A DNA stretch of 11,571 bases from Ophiosphaerella korrae (lineage: Eukaryota > Ascomycota > Dothideomycetes > Pleosporales > Phaeosphaeriaceae). The translations under genes and the position numbers were made by a program. Under the pieces are notes generated by a model, which saw only the letters and a program-made list of their open reading frames with translations, was not told where the DNA came from and did not search any database. Positions 1 through 8,243 of this stretch are shown here, piece after piece; position 1 is the stretch's first letter, and the number at the start of each line of letters is the position of its first letter. The stretch spans positions 1 to 11,571 of the forward strand of contig JALNQF010000898.1 in the NCBI GenBank assembly GCA_028456385.1, given 5' to 3'.

Positions 1-1598
1 TAGAGCTAGTTATCTTAGACTAGAAGTACTATAAGCGCTAGTAATAAGCGCAAGAAACGTACGTATTAATAGGATAGTGCGTATTAAGTATAAGTATTAC
101 TTAATAGCTTACGCTAAGTAAGTTATCTTAAAGTAGCCTAGAGAAAGAGCCCTACGCTTATACTAGCGAGTAGTATAAGACCTATTTAATATACCTACTA
201 GCTACTTTAAAGAGGTTTAGACTATACTACTTAAGTACGAGTATAGTAGTAAGCTCTATACCTACCTATTATAAAGTAAAACGCTCTAAGAAATAATAAA
301 AGTATTTAAAAGCTTTATAAAGCTATTACTAACGCGCTATAAGCTCTATATGTACGTACTTAAGTAAGATAATAAAGTAGTAACGCTCTTATAAAGAAGT
401 AAAACGCGCTTCTAGATTTAAGCTAAATAAAAAGGGATTATAGTTAAGAGTACTCTAGTATATACGTATAAGCTAAATAGAGGAGCTAAGAGAGCTAGTT
501 AAGAAATAATAACAAAAGTAATTAAGATAAGGATAAGTACTAACCTACTAGAAAGGCTCTAGCTAGAGATAGTAGAGGTAGCTATATAGCTATATAATAT
601 AAGCCTAAGCTACGCTTATAATATATAAGCTCCTAATATAGTACTTAATAGCTAGTTTAGATAGTACTTTAGATACTATTAGCTTAAGTAAGTAAGAGCT
701 ACTATAGTAGACCTTTAGCTAGATTAGAGTAGAGTATATACCTATAGCTACTAAGTATATCTACTTAATAAGGAGTAAGTAGCTAGGCGTAATAAAAGAG
801 GCTTTAAAATAAGCCCTTAAAGCTATATTAGATATCTAGTAAGATATAGAGTATCTAATATATATAGGATATAGGTCTTAGAATTAGATTAAGTAATTAT
901 AACGCGTAACGTAACATTTAATAAGTAGCTCTTCTATAATAAGAGGAGTAAAGCTTATTAAGAGCTCCTAAAGCTAGAGATTTAAAAACTTATTAACGTA
1001 TTATATAAAGACGTAGCGCGCGACGTAAGAGAGACCTAGAATAATATATATAACTAGCTCTGCGAAGTAGCTTAAATCCTAGAAGGTAACTAGTAAGGTA
1101 AGTACCTAGAGTAAAATCTAAAGAGTAGAGCTCTACGTAATACTAAAAGCTAGGCTAGCTAGCTAGCTATCTTAGTAGAATAAGGGGTAGATCCTATATA
1201 AGTAGTAAGCTTAGCTAGTAAACTATATAGAATCTATATAGAGTAACTTAAGCTTAGTAGCCTTTAAACTCTAGAGTAAATACCTAAACCTAGAGGAGTT
1301 TAGTATATAGGTACTAATATTAATTATAGAAATTAATATAGTAAAGTATCTAAAAGCTCTTAGGAATTATAATTAACTAGAGAAGCAAGCGCTTTAGAGT
1401 AGCTAATAGATAAGAGTTTAACTTATTAAATAGCTACTTATTAAACTACTTCTCTTTAAGTAGCTATAGCTTCTATAGCTCTAAATAAAGTAGATACTAT
1501 CTTTTATTAAGTAGCTACATCTTATATAGCTCTAAATAATATAGTTAGAGCTTATTAGTAGTATACACGCTAGTAATAGCTAGCGCTAACGTAATTAA
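1..1598 (+). pseudogene. Copia pol pseudogene, 5' part: GAG-pre-integrase and integrase
   Basis: A degraded polyprotein segment in one continuous frame with many TAA/TAG stops. The start (bases 2-120) resembles the pre-integrase zinc region, with His/Cys positions now Tyr. The integrase core follows: an Asp in DLF at 179-181 fits the first catalytic residue, an Asp in DN at 368-370 the second, and the usual Q-N-G-x-A-E-R box reads LNRGAKR near 473-493, so the catalytic Glu is Lys (AAG, 488-490). At 800-925 the frame gives SYIRYLVRYRVSNIYRI then VIITRNVTFN, a clear match to the copia integrase C-terminal region (G-Y-x-S-x-x-Y-R-I and V-x-x-S-R-D-V-x-F). The remainder to 1598 is the less conserved linker before reverse transcriptase. 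The frame is cut at 1598 by the chromovirus and resumes at 8727. It cannot be translated. Confidence 0.88.
1594..1598. repeat. Target site duplication, left copy (ATTAA)
   Basis: ATTAA lies directly before the 5' LTR and again directly after the 3' LTR (8722-8726). Five bases is the length expected for Ty3/gypsy integrases. Both copies are identical, so the element is where it first inserted and its ends are correctly placed. Confidence 0.92.
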
Positions 1599-2076
1599 TA
1601 TTATAGTAGTAATAGAAGAGCTATAGATAGAACTAATTAGCCCTACGATAATAGACTTAGACTTATATAACTCTAAGGAGTACGGACTTAATTAGGAGAC
1701 TACGTATAATTAGGATACCTAGGGTAATCTATAATCTATAGGCTCTTAGTACTAATAGATTATAGATTAGGGTAATCTATAATCTATAGGCTCTTAGTAC
1801 TAATAGATTATAGATTAGGGTAATCTACGATCTACTAGTCTTAGTAATAATAGATTATAGATTACAATAAATATATAATTAATAGCGATACGTATTATTA
1901 GGATAGTATTAGTAATTTAATCCTTTAACTATAGAACGCTAATACAAGACAGTTACAAAACATCTTCTATTGTTTATAGTTATTATAGATTACTTCTAAA
2001 CCTCTAATATTAACTTATAATCTACTAATACTCTTTAGGTACTAGGAAGTTAACCCTAGTAAACAGCCCTATAACA
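1599..2076 (+). repeat. 5' long terminal repeat of the chromovirus (478 bp)
   Basis: Matches 8244-8721 without any gap over 478 bases, with about 35 differences by eye (about 93% identity), about 33 of them C/T or G/A transitions. It starts TATTATAG (ancestral TG mutated to TA) and ends CTATAACA. Inside it are three tandem hairpin-forming units (1721-1863). It should carry the element's promoter and polyadenylation signals, but in such TA-rich DNA I cannot assign a TATA box or the U3/R/U5 limits. Confidence 0.95.
1721..1863. repeat. Three tandem 48/48/47-bp hairpin units inside the 5' LTR
   Basis: Units start at 1721, 1769 and 1817, each opening with AGGGTAATCT. The first two are nearly identical; the third is shorter and diverged in its middle. 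In the first unit AATCTATAATCTAT (1726-1739) is the exact reverse complement of ATAGATTATAGATT (1755-1768), giving a stem of 14 to 15 bp around a 15-base loop. The array recurs in the 3' LTR. Tandem repeats in the U3 part of LTRs often carry promoter elements; that role is inferred here. Confidence 0.88.
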
Positions 2077-2136
2077 CCTTGCTAATTTAGTTATTATAAG
2101 AGTAAAGCGTAAGTAGCGTATAGTCTAACTAATACA
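2077..2136 (+). other. Short leader between 5' LTR and gag; primer site not resolved
   Basis: Only about 60 bases separate the LTR end from the first Met-like codon of the gag frame (ATA at 2137-2139, plausibly ATG before mutation). A primer binding site should start within a few bases of 2077, but the sequence there (CCTTGCTAATTT) gives no clear tRNA 3'-end match, perhaps because the expected TGG has been mutated. The gag frame is also readable through this stretch, so the true start may lie elsewhere. Confidence 0.45.
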
Positions 2137-3240
2137 ATAGTAGAAAGTTTAACTAAAACTAGTAAAGCCCCTAGGAGTAGTTATAAGTTAGATAGTACTA
2201 TATAAGAAACAATTAAAGAACGTATTAATAAACTAATAGATAAGAAAAAAGATATAAAAATAGTAATTAACACTTTAAAAACGTAGAACAAGGAGCTATA
2301 AGACTACTTAAAATAAAATAAAGCCTAAATTAAAGCTATTATTAAAGGATAAAACTAGATATAACTAATTACTTAATAATTAGAGATAAGCGCGATAAAG
2401 AAACTACTTAAGATACCTATCTTTAAAAAGTTTAATAGAATAAGGGAGAAACTAAGACCTTTTATAGTCTTAGTATAACTCTAGATAGATATACAAGTAC
2501 TATACTTTGATATAGAAGAGAAGAAGGTAATATATATTAGATTGTATCTTAAGGAAGACGTAATAAGATAGTATAAACTATATTAGATAGACTATTTAAT
2601 ATATATACTAATAATATAGAAAGACGAGACTAGAGTTATCTTTAGAAGCTATAAGTACTTTACAAAGTAAATAAGAGTAGTATTTAGAGATATAGATATT
2701 ACCTAGTAGGCTAAAGAAAAACTCGAAAGGCTTGCGTAGAACAAGAGTATTCTAGAATACGTATTATAGTTTAAATAACTAGCCTAGAATATAGAATAGA
2801 ACAAAGTATACTTAATGTTACGATTTAAACAAAGATTAAATATAAAAATTCGATACTAAATAATCTATATAGAGAAGCCTAGGATATTAGAAGCCTTAAA
2901 GTAATAGGTAATATAAATTAATAACGACCTTCGAGAATAGAAAAAGAATAAGTATAGTACTTAACTAAGAAACTAGGACGCTAGAGACCCTATAATCCTT
3001 AACATAAATAAAGATAAGAAAAAGAAGAAGAATAAAGACTTTACGTGCTTTAATTATAGTAAAAAGAGCTACTACGTAAAAGATTACTAATTATAAAAGA
3101 AGAAGGATATAGTATACTATAAATATAGGAAACTAAGATACTTCGTAAAAGACTATAGAAGTAAAAACCTAAAGAAAGAAATATAGTTAAAAATAACTAA
3201 AAAGAAGAAAGAAGTACTATAAGTATAGGCTAAACCTTAG
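2137..3240 (+). pseudogene. gag portion: capsid-like region and two CCHC zinc knuckles
   Basis: Gag forms the virus-like particle. Bases 2200-2350 encode a Lys/Gln/Leu-rich helical stretch. Bases 2400-2900 resemble the Ty3/gypsy gag capsid domain: KLRPFIVLV, then VIYIRLYLKEDVIR and a stop where the family has Trp, then ILEYVLQFK and LMLRFKQRL, fitting the usual order of short conserved blocks. A Lys-rich linker (3010-3035) leads to two zinc knuckles at 3046-3087 and 3115-3156. In both, the spacing C-x2-C-x4-H-x4-C is kept, but all zinc ligands except the first Cys of knuckle 1 now read Tyr, as expected when TGC/TGT and CAC/CAT become TAC/TAT. Two knuckles instead of one is somewhat unusual for fungal gypsy elements. 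Ends are approximate. Confidence 0.85.
3046..3156 (+). other. Two degenerate CCHC zinc knuckles
   Basis: Knuckle 1 (3046-3087) reads C-F-N-Y-S-K-K-S-Y-Y-V-K-D-Y, the pattern C-x2-C-x4-H-x4-C with only the first ligand left. Knuckle 2 (3115-3156) reads Y-Y-K-Y-R-K-L-R-Y-F-V-K-D-Y, with all four ligands as Tyr. The invariant Gly positions now read Ser or Arg. Before mutation these would bind zinc and packaged RNA. Confidence 0.87.
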
Positions 3241-4320
3241 GAAAAGGTAGCTAAGAGTAAGGAATTATATTATATAATACTCTATTAGACCTTTTATTAT
3301 AAAGACGACTACTATATATATCTTTCTAGTAAGTAGAGAGTAGGATATTTCTTATAATAGAGAAATAGAGTAGTAGTAACAAAAGAAAAAATAAAAGTAT
3401 AGCTAGAAGAGATAGTATACGTAATAGACCTACTAATAGAAGATTTAGAGAGGGAAGAACCCTTAGTACTATTAATCTAGGCTAAAGAACTAGCACTAGA
3501 TAAAGAGACTACTATAGCTTCCTCTAAAGAACTACAAGAAAGTAAGAAATAAGTTAGTATAAAAGGTATAGAGTATACCTAGCTAGACGTATATAGCTAC
3601 GATAGCTATATAATAATAGATATAGAGGAATAAAATAAAGAATAGAAGTTTATTTAGATATACTTAATAGTTATAAGTATAGAGGAAGTATACAAAGACT
3701 AGAAAGAACGCAATCCTAAAGAAATAAAGTTTACACTATTTTAAGAATAGATAAACTAGTATATAGTTGTAGTAGGAAGAATACTTATATAAAGAGAGTA
3801 GTAACACTTTATAAAAAAAACGCGATAGATTAATAAAGCTTATATACTAAGAGTACTAGTAGTGTACTATATCCTAATAGTAGAGATACTTAGGAAGGAC
3901 AAGTACTAGAAAGGGGATAATAAGATAATAGATCTAAAACATCTAGTATATTTTAAAGTATTATAGATATTATACCTAGATAAGAATTATATTATATATA
4001 GAAAACCTAAGATAAATAATAGTGTATAGCTTATAAAAAGGAAAGGCTATAATTATATAAGAGTAATTCTAGTAGAAGATATCTAAGGATAGGAGATAAT
4101 CCTAGAAGATAGATATTTAGTAGTAAGACCTAGCCTAAAACTATCTAAGAAATACGTCTAAGGAGGACTATAGTATAAATATATATACGATAAATATCTA
4201 AAATACAAAGAATATAAACTTAAAGTAGGGCTATAGCCTTAGAAGAATAGATAATTTATAAAAATACCTAAATAAGAATAGTTAAAAGGCGTAAGAGGCT
4301 TATATATTACGAAAATAGGT
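3157..4320 (+). other. Long in-frame spacer between gag knuckles and protease
   Basis: About 390 codons stay in the gag-pol frame without a recognised domain. Near 3286-3360 there is a cluster reading FYYKDDYYIYLSSK followed by VGYF. If the Tyr codons were Cys or His this would be a compact Cys/His-rich patch of the kind I recall upstream of protease in some fungal gypsy polyproteins; that recollection is unverified. The part from 3370 to 3650 is acidic, rich in Glu, Asp and Leu. Confidence 0.5.
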
Positions 4321-4626
4321 ATATACTAAGGAAAGAGAGTACAATTAATAATTAATAGTAGAGCTACGAGAAACTTTATATTAAAGAAGTTTATAGAAAA
4401 CTAAGGAATATATTATATAATAAAGAAGTACCCTTAACAACTAAGTATAATTAAAGGAAAACTATTCTAGAAACCTACTAGGTTTAAAATAGTTCTCTCT
4501 ATACTAGAGTTAGAAGAGATAAAGATTAATAATATAGTTATAGATATAACGACAATTAATAATAAATAAGAAATTATACTAGGAATACTATAGTTATAGA
4601 TAGTTAACCTATATATTAATTAGAGA
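4321..4626 (+). pseudogene. Retropepsin-type protease domain (inactive)
   Basis: An aspartic protease that would cleave the Gag-Pol polyprotein. The active-site block L-I-D-S-G-A-T reads LIINSRAT, with the catalytic Asp now Asn (AAT, 4354-4356) and Gly now Arg (AGA, 4360-4362), both G-to-A changes. The downstream flap end appears as EIILGIL then a stop in place of Trp (4570-4593), the usual I-L-G-x-x-W-L block, and a stop for Trp at 4621. Domain length of about 100 codons is normal for the family. Confidence 0.88.
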
Positions 4627-4839
4627 ATAGGAAGAATTAGCTACTATAAAATAGAGAAGCTAAGAGCTAATATAAGTACCTATAAAGGAGAATTCCTAAA
4701 AGAATACAAGAAATAGGAACTACAGCTTATAGAGCTAGAAGACTACCTTCTAGAATATTAGCTATAGGACTTAGTAATAGAAATAGAAGAAGAAAAAAAC
4801 GTTAGATAGAGCCTAGTCTATAGAAAGATAGAAGAAGAA

Positions 4840-5560
4840 TCTAAGATTAAACAAGTATTTATTAAAAACGCAATTAAGAAAGGATAGATACAAGAATCTA
4901 AATCCTTAGTAGTATATAGACTTATATTTATAGATAAAAAGAAAATAAGTAATAAAAGGCCCTACGTAGACTTTAAGAAAACTAATATAGTTATAAATAA
5001 AAACTAATACCTCTTACTATAAATAGATAAGATATAAGCTAGACTAAAGAAAGTAAAAATCTTTACAAAACTAGATATCTAAAACGCTTATTACTAGATT
5101 AGAATTAAAGAAGGTAATAAATAGAAGATAGAGTTTAGAATATAATAGGGACTATATAAATATTTAGTTATACTGTTTAGATTAACAAACGCACTAGCTA
5201 CGTTTTAAAAAAGAATTAATATAGTACTAAGAGAGTATTTAGATATATTTATATTTATATACCTAGATAATATCTTTATATTCTTAGAAATAGAGGAAGA
5301 ATATATACAATACGTATATAAGGTACTAAAAAAACTAGTAGAAAACAAATTATTTCTTAAAATAAGAAAATACGAATTCTATACAAAAGAAATAGATTTC
5401 CTAGGATTTATTATAGAACTAGGAAAAATTAAGATTAACCTAGAAAAGATTAAGTTAATTAATAAATAGCTAACACTAAAGAACCTAAGAGAGGTATAAT
5501 AATTCTATAGCCTAGCTAACTTTTATAAAAAGTTAATAGTAAGATAGTTTAAAAATATAG
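4840..5560 (+). pseudogene. Ty3/gypsy reverse transcriptase domain (inactive)
   Basis: Would copy element RNA into DNA. Blocks appear in order: a stop for Trp and IQES near 4885-4902, RPYVDFKK (R-x-C-V-D-x-R in relatives) at 4969-4980, FTKLDI-stop-NAYY (first catalytic Asp kept, GAT at 5074), a run at 5140-5212 matching the usual W-G-L-Y-E/F-x-V-M-P-F-G-L-x-N-A-P-A-x-F block (here LFRLTNALATF), and the active site YLDN at 5260-5271, where the second Asp of YLDD is Asn. DFLGFII at 5395-5415 is the conserved F-L-G block, and LREV with FYSLANFYKK follows at 5488-5532. It continues directly into RNase H. Confidence 0.92.
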
Positions 5561-5639
5561 AACTAATTACAAGACTTATAAAGAAAGATACGCTATTTAA
5601 ATAGATAAAAGAATGTAAGGAAGTATTTAACAAGATTAA

Positions 5640-6070
5640 AAGAAAGTTTATAGAAAACCTAGTTATTAGAATATATAACCTAGACCTACTAGTAATAGTA
5701 AAAATAGATATATTTAACTTAGTCTATAGAATAGTACTAATGTAAGAAGACCTAAAGACTAAACAAAAATACTTAGTTAAATACTTCTCTAAGAAAATAA
5801 AGCTAGTAGAGCTTAACTACTTAATTTATAACAAAGAAATACTAGCAATCTATAAAGTATTTAAATAATAGAGAGTATACTTATAAGGAGTAAAATATTA
5901 AATAAAGGTCTATATAGACTATAGGAATCTTATAGGATTTATACTAAATAAAGAACTATTATAATAATATATAAGATAGTAGGAGTTCCTATTAATATTT
6001 AATATAGAAATTATATATATAAAAGAGAAAGATAACTAATTTATAGATACTCTTAGTAGAAGGCTAGACT
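5640..6070 (+). pseudogene. RNase H domain (inactive)
   Basis: Would remove the RNA strand during reverse transcription. The first active-site block E-T-D-A-S reads KIDIF with its Asp kept (GAT, 5707). It is followed by YFSKKIKLVELNY at 5779-5820, matching the usual Y-x-S-K-x-L-x-x-x-E-x-N-Y, then AIYKVF, and VYIDYRNL at 5911-5937, matching the Y-T-D-H-x-x-L block with Asp kept. The end shows DTLSR at 6046-6060, the normal D-A-L-S-R boundary motif before integrase. Confidence 0.9.
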
Positions 6071-6239
6071 TATAAGAAGAAGTAAGTACTACTAGAATAG
6101 TTCTAGTTAAGAATAAAGTAGGATATTTAATCCTAAATATACTTAAGATAGCTACTACACTTAAAAGAACAAGTAGTAAGCTAGACAAATAGATTTAGAA
6201 AATAACGTAAGAAGTACCTAAAGAAATAGAAAAATTAGA

Positions 6240-7140
6240 AATCTAAGAAGGACTTGCATAAGTATATAGAAGAATATATATTCTAAGAAAGATTTAGAGA
6301 GAATTTATATAGTAATTCTATAAACTACTAGTATATAGTTACTAAAGTATTAAGAAAATATTAAATAGATTACTACGAGACTACTATATCTTAAAAGTAA
6401 GATAATTAGTAGAAAAAGTACTATAAAACTACATAGAATACTAGAGAAATAAGTATAATAGATATATACTATATAGAATACTACAACTAGTAGAAGTACT
6501 AAAATAACTATAGAGAGTTATTACAATAGACTTTATTACAAAGCTACCTAAGTCTAAAGATCTAATATTAGGAGTAGAATATAATAGAATACTTATAATA
6601 GTAGATAAACTTATAAAGTATATATACTTTAAACTATATAAAGAGAAAAGTAAGATAGAAGTTACTATATACTAGGTTTTAGGAACTATAATAAGCTAGC
6701 ATAGTATTCTAGATAAGATTATTATAGATAGAGACGTACAATTTATATTAAAACTATAGAGAACAATAATAGCGTAATTAGGAATATAATACGTAATATT
6801 AATAGTATATTATCTATAGATAGATAGACAATTAGAACGAGCAAATTAAATAATAGAATAATACCTAAGATACTACTTTAACTACAAGTAAAACAACTAG
6901 GTATAGCTACTACCTATAGTATAATTAGTATATAATAGTATAAAGAATATAGTAATAAGAGTATTACCCTTCTTTATAAACTATAGATTTAACCCTAGCG
7001 TATATAGAACGCCTAAAAGTATAGAATTATAGACTTTAAGAGGAGAAAACTTTATATATAGAATAAAGGAAATATATAATTAGTTAAGATAGGACGCAGA
7101 ATTCCTATATAATTAAATAGTAAAGTACTATAATAAGAAA
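6240..7140 (+). pseudogene. Integrase: HHCC zinc region and D-D(35)-E core
   Basis: Would insert element DNA into the genome. The zinc region has Tyr at 6319 and 6340 (His positions) and Tyr at 6430 and 6439 (the C-x2-C pair). The core shows VITIDFITKLPKS with catalytic Asp GAC at 6529, IIDRDVQF with catalytic Asp GAT at 6727, and LERAN with catalytic Glu GAA at 6835; 35 residues lie between the second Asp and Glu, exactly the retroviral-type spacing. All three catalytic codons survive while surrounding Trp and Gln codons are stops. LPFFINYRFNP at 6964-6996 is the usual block where relatives have P-F-x-x-x-Y-G-x-x-P. Confidence 0.93.
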
Positions 7141-7410
7141 TATAAAAAGGGACCCTAATTTAGAGAAAGAGAAAAAGTATAGTTAGTTAGGAAGAATATT
7201 AAGAGTAAACAATCTAGTTTAAAACTAGACTATATTAAAATTAGACTATACAAGATTAAAAAGAAAGTTATACTAGTTATATTTAAATTAAAGCTACTAG
7301 ATAAGATAAGGATATACCTAATATTCTATATATTACTACTAGAACAAGTACTACAAGACGTAGAACTACTAGTGTACAAAGTAGATACGTATAGAAAATA
7401 AGAGAAATAA

Positions 7411-7563
7411 AAAGTTAAAGAAATCCTAGTATACTAGTCCTATAATAGTAGGAATTACTACCTAGTAAAATAGATAGGTATAGACAAGAAAGGATAACTA
7501 TAGGAAGATATATAAGAACTAGAAGATAACCTTAGCTACCTTAAGAAATTAAAGGAGTTCTAA
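7411..7563 (+). pseudogene. C-terminal chromodomain (inactive)
   Basis: A chromodomain at the integrase C terminus defines chromoviruses and is thought to direct integration to histone-methylated chromatin. Here the frame reads KVKEIL, then YYLVK-stop-IG (Y-L-V-K-W-x-G in the family, Trp now TAG at 7471-7473), then stop-EDI-stop-ELEDN (W-E-x-x-x-x-L-E/N, Trp now TAG at 7501-7503). Two aromatic positions important for the fold and for histone-tail binding are thus lost. The spacing of about 10 codons between the two Trp positions fits. Confidence 0.86.
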
Positions 7564-8081
7564 AATTAAAACTCCCTAGAACGCCTAGCGGCGAGCTAAA
7601 AGAACTAATATTACTACTATTAGATAAAGAGATAATAGGAACGCCTAATACAAGACCTACTATAGCAATATTAAATACTTTATCTAAGTCTAGCTTAGCT
7701 TCTAAAGCTACTAACTACTTAGCTAATTTCTTATTATTTAACGCCTTTATCTTACAAAGATAAGAGAGGTAAGCTTAATTCTCTACTAGCTTACTTTACG
7801 CAAGCTCTTAGATCTACTTATACTTAGCTTTAGCCTCTACAATTTTAGATAGTAGTTTCTCTTAAGTCTAGTTAATAGCTTTCCCTATTATTATTAAGCC
7901 TAGACGTAAGAATAAGTATAGTAAATATATACTTAGAGAGAGAAATACTAGACACGTTATAAGAACTACGTATATTTATACGAATATATACCTTATAAGC
8001 CTTACTATTATTTGTAGAAATAATATAAGGAAAGGACTTAGGATTTAACTTAGGAGAAGTATAACGAGAATAAAGAAACAT
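7541..8081 (-). pseudogene. Probable antisense reading frame 3' of pol (unknown function)
   Basis: The 3' region of the chromovirus holds a reverse-strand frame in two pieces. Piece A runs from an ATG at 8079-8081 to a TAA at 7872-7874, 69 codons without a stop, rich in Ser, Asn, Thr and Lys; it is the longest intact ATG frame I know of in the window. Piece B, in another frame, is readable from about 7905 down to a TAA at 7541. It reads EKLLSKIVEAKAKYK, ELA, SKLVEN, KIKALNNKKLAK, LVALEAKLDLDKVF and then a hydrophobic stretch IAIVGLVLGVPIISL, interrupted only by TAA/TAG stops where Gln codons would fit. It looks like a coiled coil followed by a membrane-like segment. An indel or an intron near 7870-7910 would join the two. 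The end overlaps the chromodomain on the other strand. Function unknown; piece A alone could be chance. Confidence 0.45.
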
Positions 8082-8229
8082 CTCGATACTATTACGTAAT
8101 ACGTAATTAGTAAAGAGATAGTAATAATATATAGATAAAACAACTATAGGAAGTAATAAAGAACTATAGATTAATAAGGAAAGTAGATTAATAACTTTAG
8201 CTCTAGGATAGATAAATAAAGGACTACTT
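8082..8229. other. Stretch between antisense frame and polypurine tract; nothing recognised
   Basis: About 150 bases of TA-rich sequence without a motif I can assign. If the antisense frame was a gene, its promoter would lie here or in the 3' LTR. Confidence 0.4.
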
Positions 8230-8243
8230 AGAGGAGGGAATAG
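8230..8243 (+). promoter_or_regulatory. Polypurine tract (plus-strand primer site)
   Basis: AGAGGAGGGAATAG lies directly before the 3' LTR start, where plus-strand DNA synthesis is primed in LTR retrotransposons. It is all purine except one T at 8241. Its position confirms the + orientation of the element and the LTR start at 8244. Confidence 0.85.

Larger units (their letters stand above)
2137..7569 (+). pseudogene. gag-pol polyprotein pseudogene of the chromovirus (single frame)
   Basis: Reading from 2077 onward in the frame whose codons start at positions with remainder 1 modulo 3, gag, protease, reverse transcriptase, RNase H, integrase and chromodomain all appear in that one frame, about 1,800 codons, with no insertion or deletion that breaks it. 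The ancestral element thus seems to have made one Gag-Pol protein, without a frameshift between gag and pol (a stop codon readthrough cannot be excluded because RIP has created many stops). Every in-frame stop I read is TAA or TAG. The start at 2137 is a guess from an ATA in the place of ATG; the end is uncertain because TAA codons at 7561, 7567 and 7597 could each be mutated Gln codons. Not translatable. Confidence 0.92.

Noticed and set aside
1721..1863. CRISPR-like regular repeats
   Set aside because: The units are directly adjacent without spacers, lie inside an LTR and recur in the other LTR; this is an LTR tandem repeat in a eukaryotic element.
2077..2090. Self-priming (Tf1-like) primer site pairing with the LTR near 1633
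   Set aside because: Only about 7 bases (GCTAATT with AATTAGC) can pair, which is expected by chance in such TA-rich sequence.
2077..2136. tRNA-type primer binding site
   Set aside because: No TGG or recognisable tRNA 3'-end complement is seen; RIP could have erased it, so it is left unassigned.
7572..7763. Stop-free + strand stretch after pol, about 63 codons
   Set aside because: It has no ATG near its start and is Leu/Ile-rich in the way antisense shadows of Lys/Glu-rich frames are; the reverse strand reading is more protein-like. It is not listed as a gene.
7872..8081. Intact small functional gene
   Set aside because: It lies inside a RIP-dead element, overlaps no known family, and probably is only the first part of a longer broken frame; reported as a pseudogene instead.
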